Positions 8,953 through 17,768 of a DNA stretch of 64,000 nucleotides are shown in pieces (the stretch's first letter is position 1; the number at the start of each line of letters is the position of its first letter). This DNA is from Methylacidimicrobium sp. AP8 (lineage in GTDB: Bacteria; Verrucomicrobiota; Verrucomicrobiia; Methylacidiphilales; Methylacidiphilaceae). The stretch is from assembly GCF_903064525.1 (NCBI RefSeq), contig NZ_LR797830.1, positions 1-64,000 of the forward strand, in the 5' to 3' direction. Below the pieces are notes generated by a model. The model had not been told where the DNA came from. It searched no databases and worked only from the letters and a program-made list of their open reading frames with translations. Made by a program: the position numbers and the translations under genes.

Positions 8953-9846
8953 TCATCCCCCCCGTTCCGGAGGAAGAGCCATGGCGGTAGCGACGGGGAG
9001 CGCCTTCGGAATCGGACCGGAGGCAGCGCGTGCGGCTCGGGGGGCCCGCGGCACGCGGATGACGAGCTCGCGGCAGGCTTCGTCTTCTCCCCGTCGCAGT
9101 GTCACGTCACGCAAATGGACCAGATTGCTGATAGAGGCGAGCGCAAGATCGATCGGGTTGGTTGCGATCCGAAGGCCGATGATGTTCCGGGTGGACGTGC
9201 CCGCGAAGATCTCCCGGCCGGTGATCGCCGAGAGGATCCGGATCGTAAGCTTCACTCTCCAGCCTGCTGCCAGGAAGAGATAATAGCTCCGATAGACCGA
9301 GAGACTTCCGTAAACTAGGGTATCCGCATCCAGGATGCGGCCCAGAACCGATGGTTCGGCAGCCTCTAGGAGGCGGTCCGAGGAGATTTTATGCGCCGCA
9401 AGAAGCGAATCGACCAGCGCTATGGGGATGAGGTCGAACTCCCGCGCCGCGAGATAGCCATGGATCATCCGGCGCAACCGCTGGGAGTGCGTCCATCTCC
9501 ATACGGCCAGCGCTTCTCCTTTTCGCCCCGGCCACGGGATCTCATCGAGAACATAATTCCCGCTTCCTTCGTCGAGGAACGGGAGAACGGCGATGCGGCT
9601 GGGAGCCGGATCGGAAAAGCTTGGGCTGATCCGGACACGGCAGGAGCCCGGATCGGTATCCATGACATAGTCATACCAGCGCTTGCGGCTGTGGGAATCG
9701 GCCGCTTTCTCGGTAAGGAAAAGACGTTGATCGTCCGTGTTTTCCGCAGCTACAGGAAGAATCACGAGCAACAAAAACCCTAGCGCAACGGAGAAGGGGA
9801 AGCCGAGCGGCTCCGCGTAGAGGGAGGTCGCCCGCCTTCGCCGCAT
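8953..9846 (-). CDS. GNA1162/DUF799-like exported protein
   Basis: Predicted periplasmic or outer-membrane-associated protein of 297 residues. The ATG at 9846 begins a signal peptide with Arg-rich start, a hydrophobic core (GFLLLVILPVAA) and a likely cleavage before ENTDD; there is no lipobox Cys, unlike Neisseria GNA1162. The core has the IAVLPFLDE strand typical of TolB-N/CsgG-like folds, followed by WRWTHSQRLRR, DADTLVYGSL, WRVKLTIRILSA and GREIFAG, which I recognise as the GNA1162 pattern. The last 40 residues are Ala/Arg/Pro-rich. It lies 28 bp after hisC on the same strand. A damaged paralog lies beyond the insertion sequence. Family assignment is by motif, function unknown. Confidence 0.75.
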   Translation of the reverse strand: MRRRRATSLYAEPLGFPFSVALGFLLLVILPVAAENTDDQRLFLTEKAADSHSRKRWYDYVMDTDPGSCRVRISPSFSDPAPSRIAVLPFLDEGSGNYVLDEIPWPGRKGEALAVWRWTHSQRLRRMIHGYLAAREFDLIPIALVDSLLAAHKISSDRLLEAAEPSVLGRILDADTLVYGSLSVYRSYYLFLAAGWRVKLTIRILSAITGREIFAGTSTRNIIGLRIATNPIDLALASISNLVHLRDVTLRRGEDEACRELVIRVPRAPRAARAASGPIPKALPVATAMALPPERGG

Positions 9847-9874
9847 GGTCGATGGAAGGTTTTGCTCCACCCGC

Positions 9875-11056
9875 CTAGTCGCCCTCAGGCTCTCCCGCAG
9901 GGATGGGCTGCAGTGGATGAACCTTTCGAAGGGCCTCACGCAGGCTGCCGGCAAACCGGTGGAGCTCTTCGGGAGTTCCGATGGTTACTCGGAGCCAGCC
10001 GGGCAGTCCCCAGCTATGGAGGCTGCGCACGAGTACGCCTCTCCGGACTAATGCCTTCCAGACTTCTTCCGCCCGGGGCGGCCGGATCATCACGAAGTTG
10101 GCGCAGGAGGGCACCCAGCAGAGACCGAGCTGTCGGAAAAGCCGTTCCAGGTATAGCCGGCCGTCCCGGACGGTCTTCTTCGATTTCCGCTGATGTCTCT
10201 TGTCCTTCAAGGCGGCCATGGCGGCGGCCTGAGCGATGCCGCTCGTATTGGTGGGAAGGGAAGCTTTTTGGCGCGCGCGGGCGATTTCCTCCGAGGCTAG
10301 AGCGTACCCGATCCGCAAACTTGCCAGGCCGTGCAGCTTGGAAAAGGTGCGCAGGACCGTAACGGGGATCCCCTGCTGAATGATCTCTCGGAGGGGCGGA
10401 GGATCGTCGATGAAGTCGGCATATGCCTCGTCGAGCGCCAAGAGCACATGGGGCGGAAGGCCTTTTGCGAAGGCGACCAGAGCGCCGTTGTCGACGCGGG
10501 TTCCCGTCGGATTGTTCGGATTGGCGAGAAGCACGAGCCGGGTTCGGGGCGTGATCGCTTCACGGAGCATCTCCAGGTCCGCGGTGAAGTTCCGGTCGGG
10601 AACGACGCGCGCGCGGCATCCGAAGCGCTGCGCCAGGATCTCGTATAAGGGGAACGAGTGCCGCGGCAGGACGACCTCCTCGTGCCGATTCCGAAGAGAG
10701 ACGTGAAAGAGCAGCTCGAGAAGCTCGGTCGAGCCGTTCCCGAAGACAATCTGTTCCGGGCGGACCCCAAGCTCCGACGCCACGAAGTCCCGCAGCCCTT
10801 CCCCGGCAATCTCGGGATAGCGGTGGGATTCGGCCGCCGCCTTTCGGATCGCTTTCCGGGCGAGCGGGGAGGGTCCGAGAGCGTTCTCGTTAGCATCGAG
10901 CCGGATAAGAGGGAGGCGGCGCGGCAGTAGATCCTGGATCGGACAGAGCTCCCGGTATGACGAAAGGTGGAGTTTGAGAATCCGAGGATTCGGTGAAAGT
11001 CGGCCGGGCAGCCTCTTCGGGCGCGGCGTCTTCGGCGAGTCAGAAGAGAGAGCCAT
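9875..11056 (-). CDS. hisC: Histidinol-phosphate aminotransferase
   Basis: PLP enzyme converting imidazole-acetol phosphate to histidinol phosphate; some members also act in aromatic amino acid synthesis. The 393-residue product shows the fold-type I pattern: LDANENALGPSP near the start, GNGSTELLELLF, the ANPNNPTGT loop, DEAYADF, and the PLP Lys in RTFSKLHGLASLRIGY. The ATG at 11056 overlaps the end of the glutamine synthetase-like gene by 17 bp; about 25 residues precede the conserved core. No other his genes are present, so the choice between HisC and a broader aromatic/histidinol aminotransferase rests on family resemblance. Confidence 0.9.
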   Translation of the reverse strand: MALSSDSPKTPRPKRLPGRLSPNPRILKLHLSSYRELCPIQDLLPRRLPLIRLDANENALGPSPLARKAIRKAAAESHRYPEIAGEGLRDFVASELGVRPEQIVFGNGSTELLELLFHVSLRNRHEEVVLPRHSFPLYEILAQRFGCRARVVPDRNFTADLEMLREAITPRTRLVLLANPNNPTGTRVDNGALVAFAKGLPPHVLLALDEAYADFIDDPPPLREIIQQGIPVTVLRTFSKLHGLASLRIGYALASEEIARARQKASLPTNTSGIAQAAAMAALKDKRHQRKSKKTVRDGRLYLERLFRQLGLCWVPSCANFVMIRPPRAEEVWKALVRRGVLVRSLHSWGLPGWLRVTIGTPEELHRFAGSLREALRKVHPLQPIPAGEPEGD

Positions 11057-12221
11057 GACGATCGATCTCCCATTGGGTGATCTCGACATTGAATTCTTCC
11101 CATTCGGCGAATTTGCATTGAAGGAACTCCTCCCGGAGCGCGGCGCCCAATGCGCTTTCCACAAGCGCGTCGGAGGCGAATTCGAGCAGCGCCTCGCCCA
11201 GCGAACGGGGGAGCAGCGCCTCCTGCGGCAGCCAGTTCTCCCGGCGTTCCGGCCACGCATGGACGCTTTCCCGCTCCGGGATCCCGGGATCGAGGCGTTG
11301 CCGAACGCCTTCGAGACCGGCTTCGAGGGCGAGCGCTGCCGCCAGGTAGGGATTGCAAGAGGCGTCCGGAATCCGGATTTCGCATCGGCCGCCGCCAAGG
11401 GGGATGCGGAAGGCGTGCGTACGATTGTTTCGGCCGACGGAGTTGAAAACAGGGGCCCAGGAATAGAACTTCATCGCCCCTTTCTTGATCAAGCGCTTAT
11501 AGCTGTTGACCGTCGGCGCAAACGCCGCGCAGAGCGCACGGGCATGGCGAACCAGGCCGCCGAGGAAGGAGCTTCCGAGAGGGGAGAGGCCCAGCTCCCG
11601 CGGGTCTTCGCCCGGCTGCGGCAGGAAAAGATTGGCTCCGGTGCGGGAATCGGCCAGCGATAGGTGAAAGTGGGCGGCGTTCCCCGGCTGGTCGGCGAAC
11701 GGCTTCGGCATGAAGACGGCGGCCAGGCCTTCCTGGGCTGCAGTTCGTGCGGCGAGGCAGCGGAAAAAAACGAAGCGATCCGCCATGTCGAGGGCGTCGC
11801 AATGATCAAAGACGAATTCGAATTGGGACCGGCCGTCCTCATGCTGGACGGAGAAGACCTCCCAGCCGAGCCTCTCGAGCGCCTCCAAGATGGTGTCGAC
11901 GAGCTTGGATCCATCGAAGAGCCTCCCGGCATCATAGCTACCCTTGACCAACGTCTCACGCGGATTGGGGAGGGCGAAGCCGGAAGCGGTTCGTCGAAGA
12001 AAATAGAGTTCACATTCGATCGCCAGCCGGAGCTGGAAGCCTTGTTCTCGCGCTTTCTCTAAAGATCGCTTCAAGGCCGCCCGCGTGCAGGCCGGGAAGG
12101 GAGCGTCCGCGAAGGTGAGGTGGGAAGGGATCCAAGCCAGCTCCGGGTTCCAGGGCAAAGGAAAGGCATGCTCCCAGTCGGGAGCCACAGCTACCTCGCC
12201 GTCTTCCGGGTGAGAGCCCAA
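11040..12221 (-). CDS. Glutamine synthetase-like protein (GlnT type), N-terminally short
   Basis: ATP-dependent amide ligase family. The catalytic barrel is complete by eye: ECELYFLRR, QHEDGRSQFEF, NAAHFHLSL (metal and ammonia site), APTVNSYKRL, and GRNNRTHAFRIP with RCEIRIPDASCNPYLAAAL. Type III/GlnT enzymes are about 435-440 residues; this one has about 393 from the TTG at 12221. Upstream in-frame codons run to a TAG near 12340 but do not resemble the family's first 50 residues, so part of the N-terminal beta-grasp domain seems lost. It may act on glutamate, on another amine, or be inactive. It overlaps hisC, and nadA diverges from it. Confidence 0.7.
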   Translation of the reverse strand: MGSHPEDGEVAVAPDWEHAFPLPWNPELAWIPSHLTFADAPFPACTRAALKRSLEKAREQGFQLRLAIECELYFLRRTASGFALPNPRETLVKGSYDAGRLFDGSKLVDTILEALERLGWEVFSVQHEDGRSQFEFVFDHCDALDMADRFVFFRCLAARTAAQEGLAAVFMPKPFADQPGNAAHFHLSLADSRTGANLFLPQPGEDPRELGLSPLGSSFLGGLVRHARALCAAFAPTVNSYKRLIKKGAMKFYSWAPVFNSVGRNNRTHAFRIPLGGGRCEIRIPDASCNPYLAAALALEAGLEGVRQRLDPGIPERESVHAWPERRENWLPQEALLPRSLGEALLEFASDALVESALGAALREEFLQCKFAEWEEFNVEITQWEIDRHGSLF

Positions 12222-12365
12222 GCCATCGAGGGCGTGCCCTGAAAAAAGCTCCCGCCGCCAAGGGCTTCGTTCTTGCCTTTGCGGTTTCCCGAGGCGGGGA
12301 GCCGAACGGGCTTTCCTGGAGCGAAAATCGAGGATATTCTAAGGAGGTCGGCGCTGTCGCACTCG

Positions 12366-13295
12366 ATGCATGCAAAAGAACTCCAGGATCGGATCCGCCG
12401 CCTGAAAAGGGAGAGGAACGCCGTTATCCTGGCGCACAACTACCAGATCCGGGAAGTACAGGAAGTCGCCGACTTCGTGGGCGATTCCCTCGGGCTGGCG
12501 TACCAAGCCCGCGGCACCGCGGCGGACTGGATTGTCTTTTGCGGCGTCCACTTCATGGCCGAGACCGCAAAGATTCTCAATCCGGAGAAGAAGGTTCTGC
12601 TCCCCGATTTGGAGGCCGGCTGCTCCCTTGCTGATTCCTGCAGCGCCGAGGAATTAGCCGACGCGCGCCGGGGCTCGGACCGGCTTTTCGTGGTGACCTA
12701 CGTGAACTCGACGGCAGAGGTGAAAGCGCTGAGCGACGTGGTCTGCACCTCAGGAAATGCGGTGACCATTGTCAACCAGATTCCTCCCGAGTACGAAATC
12801 CTCTTCGTTCCGGATCAAAACCTAGGGGAATGGGTCATGCAGCGGACCGGACGGAAGATGCGCCTATGGCAGGGGCATTGTTACGTTCACGTGGAATTTA
12901 CCCATGCGAGCCTGGCGCAGATGCGGCGCCTGCATCCGGGAGCGCCGATCGTCGCCCATCCAGAATGTGATGCCGCCGTCCGGATGCTTGCCGATGAGAT
13001 TTGCTCCACCGAAAAGATGGTGGAGTTCTGCCGGAAGAGTCCGGCCAAGAGGTTCATCATCGCCACCGAGTCCGGAATGATCCATCGCTTATCTCGCGAA
13101 ATTCCGGACAAAGTGTTTCTGCCCGCCCCCACGGAGCGCTGCGCCTGCGCCAACTGTCTTTTCATGAAGAAGATTACGCTGGAAAAGGTCTACCGAAGCC
13201 TGCAATCTGGCGAGCCGGAAATCGTCGTGCCTCGGGAGATTGCGGAGCGCGCTCGGGTCCCGATCGAGCGGATGCTCGATTGGAGTGCGAAATAA
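12366..13295 (+). CDS. nadA: Quinolinate synthase A
   Basis: [4Fe-4S] enzyme that condenses iminoaspartate with dihydroxyacetone phosphate in NAD biosynthesis. The 309-residue product begins MHAKELQDRIRRLKRERNAV and shows LAHNYQ, GDSLGLAYQA, EAGCSLADSC, YVNSTAEVKA, GHCYVHVEFT, HPEC and the C-terminal cluster motif TERCACANCLFMKK, providing the expected cluster Cys. A strong AAGGAGG lies at 12341-12347, further from the ATG than usual, so a non-ATG start a few codons upstream is possible. nadB and nadC are not nearby. I see no NAD-sensing riboswitch pattern in the 144-bp gap before it. Confidence 0.94.
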   Translation: MHAKELQDRIRRLKRERNAVILAHNYQIREVQEVADFVGDSLGLAYQARGTAADWIVFCGVHFMAETAKILNPEKKVLLPDLEAGCSLADSCSAEELADARRGSDRLFVVTYVNSTAEVKALSDVVCTSGNAVTIVNQIPPEYEILFVPDQNLGEWVMQRTGRKMRLWQGHCYVHVEFTHASLAQMRRLHPGAPIVAHPECDAAVRMLADEICSTEKMVEFCRKSPAKRFIIATESGMIHRLSREIPDKVFLPAPTERCACANCLFMKKITLEKVYRSLQSGEPEIVVPREIAERARVPIERMLDWSAK

Positions 13296-13337
13296 CGGAC
13301 CGAGAAGGGCTGTTCCGTTGGGTTTGATCTCAGAGGT

Positions 13338-13460
13338 GGGACGAACGCTTTCGGCATGAAGCCGCCTCCCGAGGGCCGCCGTGGCCGGGAGGTCGGCGCC
13401 GAAGCCAGCCCGAGCCGTAAGTATGGGATGAGATGTAACCAGAGAAGATAGGCTCGTCCC
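13338..13460 (+). ncRNA. Candidate structured RNA before ugd
   Basis: The 222-bp gap between nadA and ugd contains nested complementary segments: GGGAC (13338-13342) with GTCCC (13456-13460), GAGCC (13412-13416) with GGCTC (13451-13455), TTTCGGC (13349-13355) with GCCGAAG (13398-13404, one wobble), and a perfect hairpin CCTCCC...GGGAGG (13365-13392) that contains GGCC-GCCGT-GGCC. These fit a three-way junction with a 34-nt purine-rich loop. A further inverted repeat CCCGGGA/TCCCGGG follows at 13458-13488. I cannot match it to a known RNA class. It could be a leader of ugd, a separate RNA or chance GC-rich pairing. Confidence 0.35.
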
Positions 13461-13517
13461 GGGAGCGGGCTCTCCCTCGCGTCCCGGGCGGCCTCTTGGA
13501 GACTATCGCTTCGCGCC

Positions 13518-14807
13518 ATGAAAATTGCGATCATTGGTTCCGGGTATGTCGGCCTTACGACAGGGGCGTGTTTCGCTGAAGTCGGCCATGAGGTTCTTTG
13601 TGTCGACAATGATCAGGGGAAGGTGAAGAGCCTGCGCGAAGGCCTCGTCCCCTTCTATGAGCCGGGGTTGGAAGCCATGATCGCACGGAATGTGGCGGCC
13701 GGCCGGCTTCGGTTCGGGGAGTCGATCGCCGAAGCAGTCGAAAGCAGCTTGGCGCTCTTTATTGCCGTGCCGACCCCCCCTCGGGAGGACGGGAGCGTCG
13801 ATCTGCATTATGTCGAGAAAGTGGCGCGGGAGATCGCGGGGGTCCTGCACGAGTATCGGGTCGTCGTCGACAAGAGCACGGTTCCTGTGAGAACCGGAGA
13901 GAAGGTGGCGCAGACCATCGAGCGCTACAGCAAGCAAAAGGCGGACTTCGACGTCGTGAGCAACCCGGAGTTCCTCCGGGAAGGGTCGGCGATCAGCGAT
14001 CTGATGAATCCCGACAGGATTGTGATCGGCGCCTCCTCCGAGCGAGCGATCGCGATCATGAAGGAGATTTACCAGCCCTTTCGGACGCCGGTGCTGATCA
14101 CCGATGTGAACTCCGCCGAGCTCATCAAGCATGCCTCCAACAGCTTCCTAGCGGTGAAAATCTCCTACATCAACATGATCTCGCAGATTTGCGAGGCTTC
14201 GAAGGCCGACGTGCTTCTCGTGGCGGAAGGAATGGGTTTGGACCGGCGGATCGGCCGCTCCTTTCTGCAGGCGGGGTTAGGTTGGGGCGGGTCCTGCTTT
14301 CCCAAGGACGTCTCCGCATTCATTCGGATCGCAGAGGAGCTCGGCTGCGACTTCCGGCTCCTCAAGGAGGCCGCTTCGATCAACCGGCAACAGAGGGAGC
14401 GCTTCTTGAAGAAGATTCGAGAAGAGATCTGGCTCCTTCGGGATAAGACGATCGGCCTTCTGGGCCTCGCATTCAAGAACAATACCGATGACACGCGCCA
14501 AAGTGTGGCCATGGCATTGGCGGAGAACTTTATTCAAGAAGGAGCGGTCGTTCGCGCCTATGATCCCAAGGCGATGGCGAAGGCGAAGCAGGCTCTCCCC
14601 GAGCTGCATCTCTGCTCGAGGGGAGAGGAGGTGGCTCAGGGAGCGGATTGTGTCGTCGTGGCCACGGAGTGGGAGGAGTTTCGCGAGCTTGATTGGCTTT
14701 CCATGAAAAAGCGGATGGTGACCCCGCTGGTTTTCGATGGACGCAACCTTTTGGATCGAGAAAAGATGGCAGCCTGGGGCTTTACCTATCGCGGTATCGG
14801 TCGCTGA
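13518..14807 (+). CDS. ugd: UDP-glucose 6-dehydrogenase
   Basis: NAD-dependent oxidation of UDP-glucose to UDP-glucuronate for envelope or capsule polysaccharides. The 429-residue protein opens with the Rossmann motif IIGSGYVGLTTGACFAEVGH, has VPTPPREDGSVD, FLREGSAI, the central helix linker with NSAELIKHASNSFLA, and the catalytic Cys in GWGGSCFPKDV near residue 260; a second NAD-like fold follows with GLAFKNNTDDTR. Length and motifs are standard. The ATG at 13518 is preceded by the structured gap described above. The next gene, purA, is only 17 bp away and functionally unrelated. Confidence 0.95.
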   Translation: MKIAIIGSGYVGLTTGACFAEVGHEVLCVDNDQGKVKSLREGLVPFYEPGLEAMIARNVAAGRLRFGESIAEAVESSLALFIAVPTPPREDGSVDLHYVEKVAREIAGVLHEYRVVVDKSTVPVRTGEKVAQTIERYSKQKADFDVVSNPEFLREGSAISDLMNPDRIVIGASSERAIAIMKEIYQPFRTPVLITDVNSAELIKHASNSFLAVKISYINMISQICEASKADVLLVAEGMGLDRRIGRSFLQAGLGWGGSCFPKDVSAFIRIAEELGCDFRLLKEAASINRQQRERFLKKIREEIWLLRDKTIGLLGLAFKNNTDDTRQSVAMALAENFIQEGAVVRAYDPKAMAKAKQALPELHLCSRGEEVAQGADCVVVATEWEEFRELDWLSMKKRMVTPLVFDGRNLLDREKMAAWGFTYRGIGR

Positions 14808-14824
14808 GAAGGTCGGTGAACGGA

Positions 14825-16093
14825 GTGAACACGGTTGTCGTCGGAGCGCAGTGGGGAGACGAAGGGAAAGGAAAGGTCATCGATTTCCTTACCGAGGATG
14901 CAAACGTGGTCGTCCGCTGCCAAGGGGGAGACAACGCCGGCCACACGGTCGAGGTCGACGGCGAGAGATTCGTCGTCCATCTGATTCCTTCCGGGATCCT
15001 CCGGCCGGAAAAGCAGTGCGTTTTGGGCAACGGAATGGTTATCGACCCGACTTCGCTCGTACGCGAAATCAAAGGCTTGACTGCCAGGGGGATCGCCCCC
15101 AAGGGCCGGCTCTTCATTTCGGAGGCGGCCCACTTGGTGCTTCCTTATCACCGGCAGATGGATGAGCAGCTGGAAAGTCTGCGCGGGAAGGGAAAGCTGG
15201 GAACGACCGGACGTGGGGTCGGTCCCGCGTACGTGGATAAGGCGAACCGCACCGGGCTTCGCGTTCACGACCTGTTGGAACCGAAGGAGCTTCGCCATAA
15301 GCTCGAGGAGAGAATCGAAGAGAAGAATCGCCTGCTTTCCTTTCTCGGCGGAAAGCCGGTCGATTCCGAAGAGGTGGTTCGCAGCTGCTGCGAGGCCGCA
15401 GAGTTCCTGCGGGAGATGATCGTGAACACGGCCATTTGGCTCTCCGAGGCGATCCGTGAAGGCAAAGACATGCTCTTCGAGAGCGCTCAAGGCACCTTTT
15501 TGGATATCGATTTCGGAACCTATCCCTACGTCACGTCCTCGAATACGACCGCGGGGGGAGCCGTGACCGGAACGGGAGTGCCTCCGCATCGGATCGATCG
15601 GGTTATCGGCTGCCTCAAGGCGTATACGACGCGGGTCGGCGCGGGGCCGATGCCGGTCGAATCGGCTGAGCTCTCGGATCTGCTGCATCGGAACGGACGG
15701 GAATTCGGCGCTACGACAGGACGCGCCCGGAGATGCGGTTGGTTCGACGGAGTGATGAGCCGCTACGCCTGCTTGATCAATGGCTTTGACGAGCTTGCCA
15801 TCACGAATCTGGACGGGTTGGACACGCTCGCCACAATCCCGGTCTGCGTCGCCTACGAGTGGCGGGGCCGGCGCCTGTCCCACCCACCGACCGCTGCCGA
15901 GCACTGGCAGGAGTGCGTGCCGATTTACAAGGAGTATCCGGGATGGCTCCGACCGACATCCGGCGTCCGTCGCTTCGGCGACTTGCCGGACCTCGCCAAA
16001 AGATATCTGGACGCGCTCTCCGAGTTGACCGGATCTCCGGTCGGGCTGATCTCGGTGGGCGCAGGAAGGGAGCAGACATTCCTCGTCGAATAG
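14825..16093 (+). CDS. purA: Adenylosuccinate synthetase
   Basis: GTP-dependent first step from IMP to AMP. The 422-residue product has the P-loop-like start VVVGAQWGDEGKGKV, GDNAGHTVEV, TTGRGVGPAYVDK, ESAQGTFLDIDFGTYPYVTSSN, GPMPVES and TTGRARRCGWFD. I chose the GTG at 14825, which gives the usual short N-terminus and sits after a CGGAG; another in-frame GTG lies at 14816, close to a weak GAAGG. The gene sits between ugd and the isoprenoid/phospholipid genes, all in one direction. Confidence 0.96.
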   Translation: MNTVVVGAQWGDEGKGKVIDFLTEDANVVVRCQGGDNAGHTVEVDGERFVVHLIPSGILRPEKQCVLGNGMVIDPTSLVREIKGLTARGIAPKGRLFISEAAHLVLPYHRQMDEQLESLRGKGKLGTTGRGVGPAYVDKANRTGLRVHDLLEPKELRHKLEERIEEKNRLLSFLGGKPVDSEEVVRSCCEAAEFLREMIVNTAIWLSEAIREGKDMLFESAQGTFLDIDFGTYPYVTSSNTTAGGAVTGTGVPPHRIDRVIGCLKAYTTRVGAGPMPVESAELSDLLHRNGREFGATTGRARRCGWFDGVMSRYACLINGFDELAITNLDGLDTLATIPVCVAYEWRGRRLSHPPTAAEHWQECVPIYKEYPGWLRPTSGVRRFGDLPDLAKRYLDALSELTGSPVGLISVGAGREQTFLVE

Positions 16094-16115
16094 GAAGCCG
16101 AGGTAGGGCGCGCCG

Positions 16116-16832
16116 TTGAAACCGCCGACCCATGTGGCCATCATCATGGACGGAAACGGCCGATGGGCCCGTGCGCGGAGCCTGCCCCGGGTCGAAGGGC
16201 ATCGAGCCGGATTCGAGGCGGCCCGTGAAGTGGTACGCACGGCGGCCGAAGTCGGGGTCGCCTTCCTGACTCTCTACGCGTTTTCCGTGGAGAACTGGAA
16301 GCGGCCGCCCAAGGAAGTCTCGGCTCTGATGGCTCTTCTTGAGAACTTCCTCGCAGAGGCGGAGCCCGAACTGATCGCCAACGACGTGCGCCTAAAGGCG
16401 ATCGGCCGTCTCGTCGACCTGCCCGCCGGGTTGCGGAAGAAGATCGAAGCGGTGAGCCTCCGGACCGCTCGGGGCCGCAAGCTGACTCTTTCGCTCGCCC
16501 TCAGCTATAGCGGCCGGATCGAGATCGTGACGGCCGCCCGACAGATGGCGGACGAGGTGCTGCGGGGAGTCCTGCGGCCGGCGGAGATCGACGAGGCCTC
16601 CTTTCGCCGGCACCTCTACACGGGCGAGGATCCCGATCCCGATCTGCTGATCCGCACCAGCGGAGAGATGAGGCTCAGCAACTTTCTCTTATGGCAGGTC
16701 TCCTATTCCGAGATCTATTTCACCGATGTCCTTTGGCCGGATTTTCGCCGGGACGCATTCCTGCGGGCTCTGGAAGAATACGGTCGAAGGCGGCGGCGGT
16801 TCGGCCGTTTGGAGAGGGAGGAACTGGAATGA
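16116..16832 (+). CDS. uppS: Isoprenyl (undecaprenyl) diphosphate synthase
   Basis: cis-prenyltransferase that builds the C55 lipid carrier for peptidoglycan and O-antigen. The 238 residues include the catalytic HVAIIMDGNGRWA near the N-terminus, GHRAGFEAAREVV, LTLYAFSVENWKRP, and RTSGEMRLSNFLLWQVSYSEIYF near 185-207, all family hallmarks. The likely start is TTG at 16116. Its last codon overlaps the ATG of cdsA (ATGA), a translational coupling seen repeatedly in this operon. Confidence 0.95.
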   Translation: MKPPTHVAIIMDGNGRWARARSLPRVEGHRAGFEAAREVVRTAAEVGVAFLTLYAFSVENWKRPPKEVSALMALLENFLAEAEPELIANDVRLKAIGRLVDLPAGLRKKIEAVSLRTARGRKLTLSLALSYSGRIEIVTAARQMADEVLRGVLRPAEIDEASFRRHLYTGEDPDPDLLIRTSGEMRLSNFLLWQVSYSEIYFTDVLWPDFRRDAFLRALEEYGRRRRRFGRLEREELE

Positions 16833-17728
16833 ATAAGAGGCCCGGATGGCTCGCAAGAAGCGGCTCATCGGCGGTACTCTGGAGTGTCGTGCTCGGCGTG
16901 GTCCTGCTCGGATGGCGCACGGGAGAGATCCTCATCGTGGCGATCTTCTCGACGGTCGCTCAGTGGGAATTTTACTCCATGCAGGAGCAGAAGGGCGCGA
17001 CCGTCTTCAAATATCTAGGCATCGGGTTCGGCCTTTTGTTTTTTGTGCTTCTCTGGTATTTCCGGGTCGCCCATCCGGGCGCCGCCAACCTCTTCCCGGC
17101 CTGGGAAGAGTCGCTCTTCGTCCTGGCGGTCGTCGTGCTGCTCCTTCGTGTTGTTTGGGGCTCCCGGGGGAATCTTTTGCCTTTGGAAACCGCGGGCCTC
17201 ACCCTCCTCGGGGTGGTCTACGTGCCCTTTCTTTTCAGCTTCTTGTGCAGGATTGCCTTGGAGCCGAATAACTACTCTGAACCACGCCTGGCCGCGCTCT
17301 TCGTGGTGCTGGTCACAAAGCTCGGAGACACAGGCGCCTTCATTGCCGGTTCCCTCCTGGGCAGGCACCGGCTGCTGCCCCGGATCAGCCCGAAGAAAAC
17401 CTGGGAGGGGTTGGCGGGCGGCCTCGCCGCCGCGCTTTTGGCCAGCTTGGTCATCGTCTTCCTTTGCGGGCGGGGCCTGATGCGCTTTCGGCTCCTCGAT
17501 ACGATATTGTTGGGATTGGGTCTCGGCTTCCTCGGTGTTTGGGGGGATCTGGCGAAGAGCGCGGCCAAACGTGACGCGCACGTGAAGGATTCCGGCCATT
17601 GGATTCCTGGGATCGGAGGGGCGCTCGACCTTGTCGACAGCCTGCTCTTTACAGCGCCTGCGTTCTACTTTTACGGGTTGGCCCGATTCGGCGGAACCGG
17701 CGCGGCATGGATGCCCGTTCCCCGGTAG
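16829..17728 (+). CDS. cdsA: Phosphatidate cytidylyltransferase
   Basis: Integral membrane enzyme making CDP-diacylglycerol from phosphatidate and CTP. The 299-residue protein has about eight hydrophobic segments and the C-terminal signature SAAKRDAHVKDSGHWIPGIGGALDLVDSL. Two positions of the usual signature differ: HGG reads IGG and DRLD reads DLVD, so the site is slightly atypical. The ATG at 16829 overlaps the uppS stop. The neighbours psd and pssA use its product, so the block uppS-cdsA-psd-pssA forms a lipid operon. Confidence 0.92.
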   Translation: MNKRPGWLARSGSSAVLWSVVLGVVLLGWRTGEILIVAIFSTVAQWEFYSMQEQKGATVFKYLGIGFGLLFFVLLWYFRVAHPGAANLFPAWEESLFVLAVVVLLLRVVWGSRGNLLPLETAGLTLLGVVYVPFLFSFLCRIALEPNNYSEPRLAALFVVLVTKLGDTGAFIAGSLLGRHRLLPRISPKKTWEGLAGGLAAALLASLVIVFLCGRGLMRFRLLDTILLGLGLGFLGVWGDLAKSAAKRDAHVKDSGHWIPGIGGALDLVDSLLFTAPAFYFYGLARFGGTGAAWMPVPR

Positions 17729-17768
17729 GCCATCGGAAGACGGGCGGCGTGAACAACGGACCGACGAC

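Noticed and set aside
12222-12365. NAD-sensing riboswitch before nadA
   Set aside because: The location is right, but I could not find the conserved segments or a convincing fold in the 144 bp.
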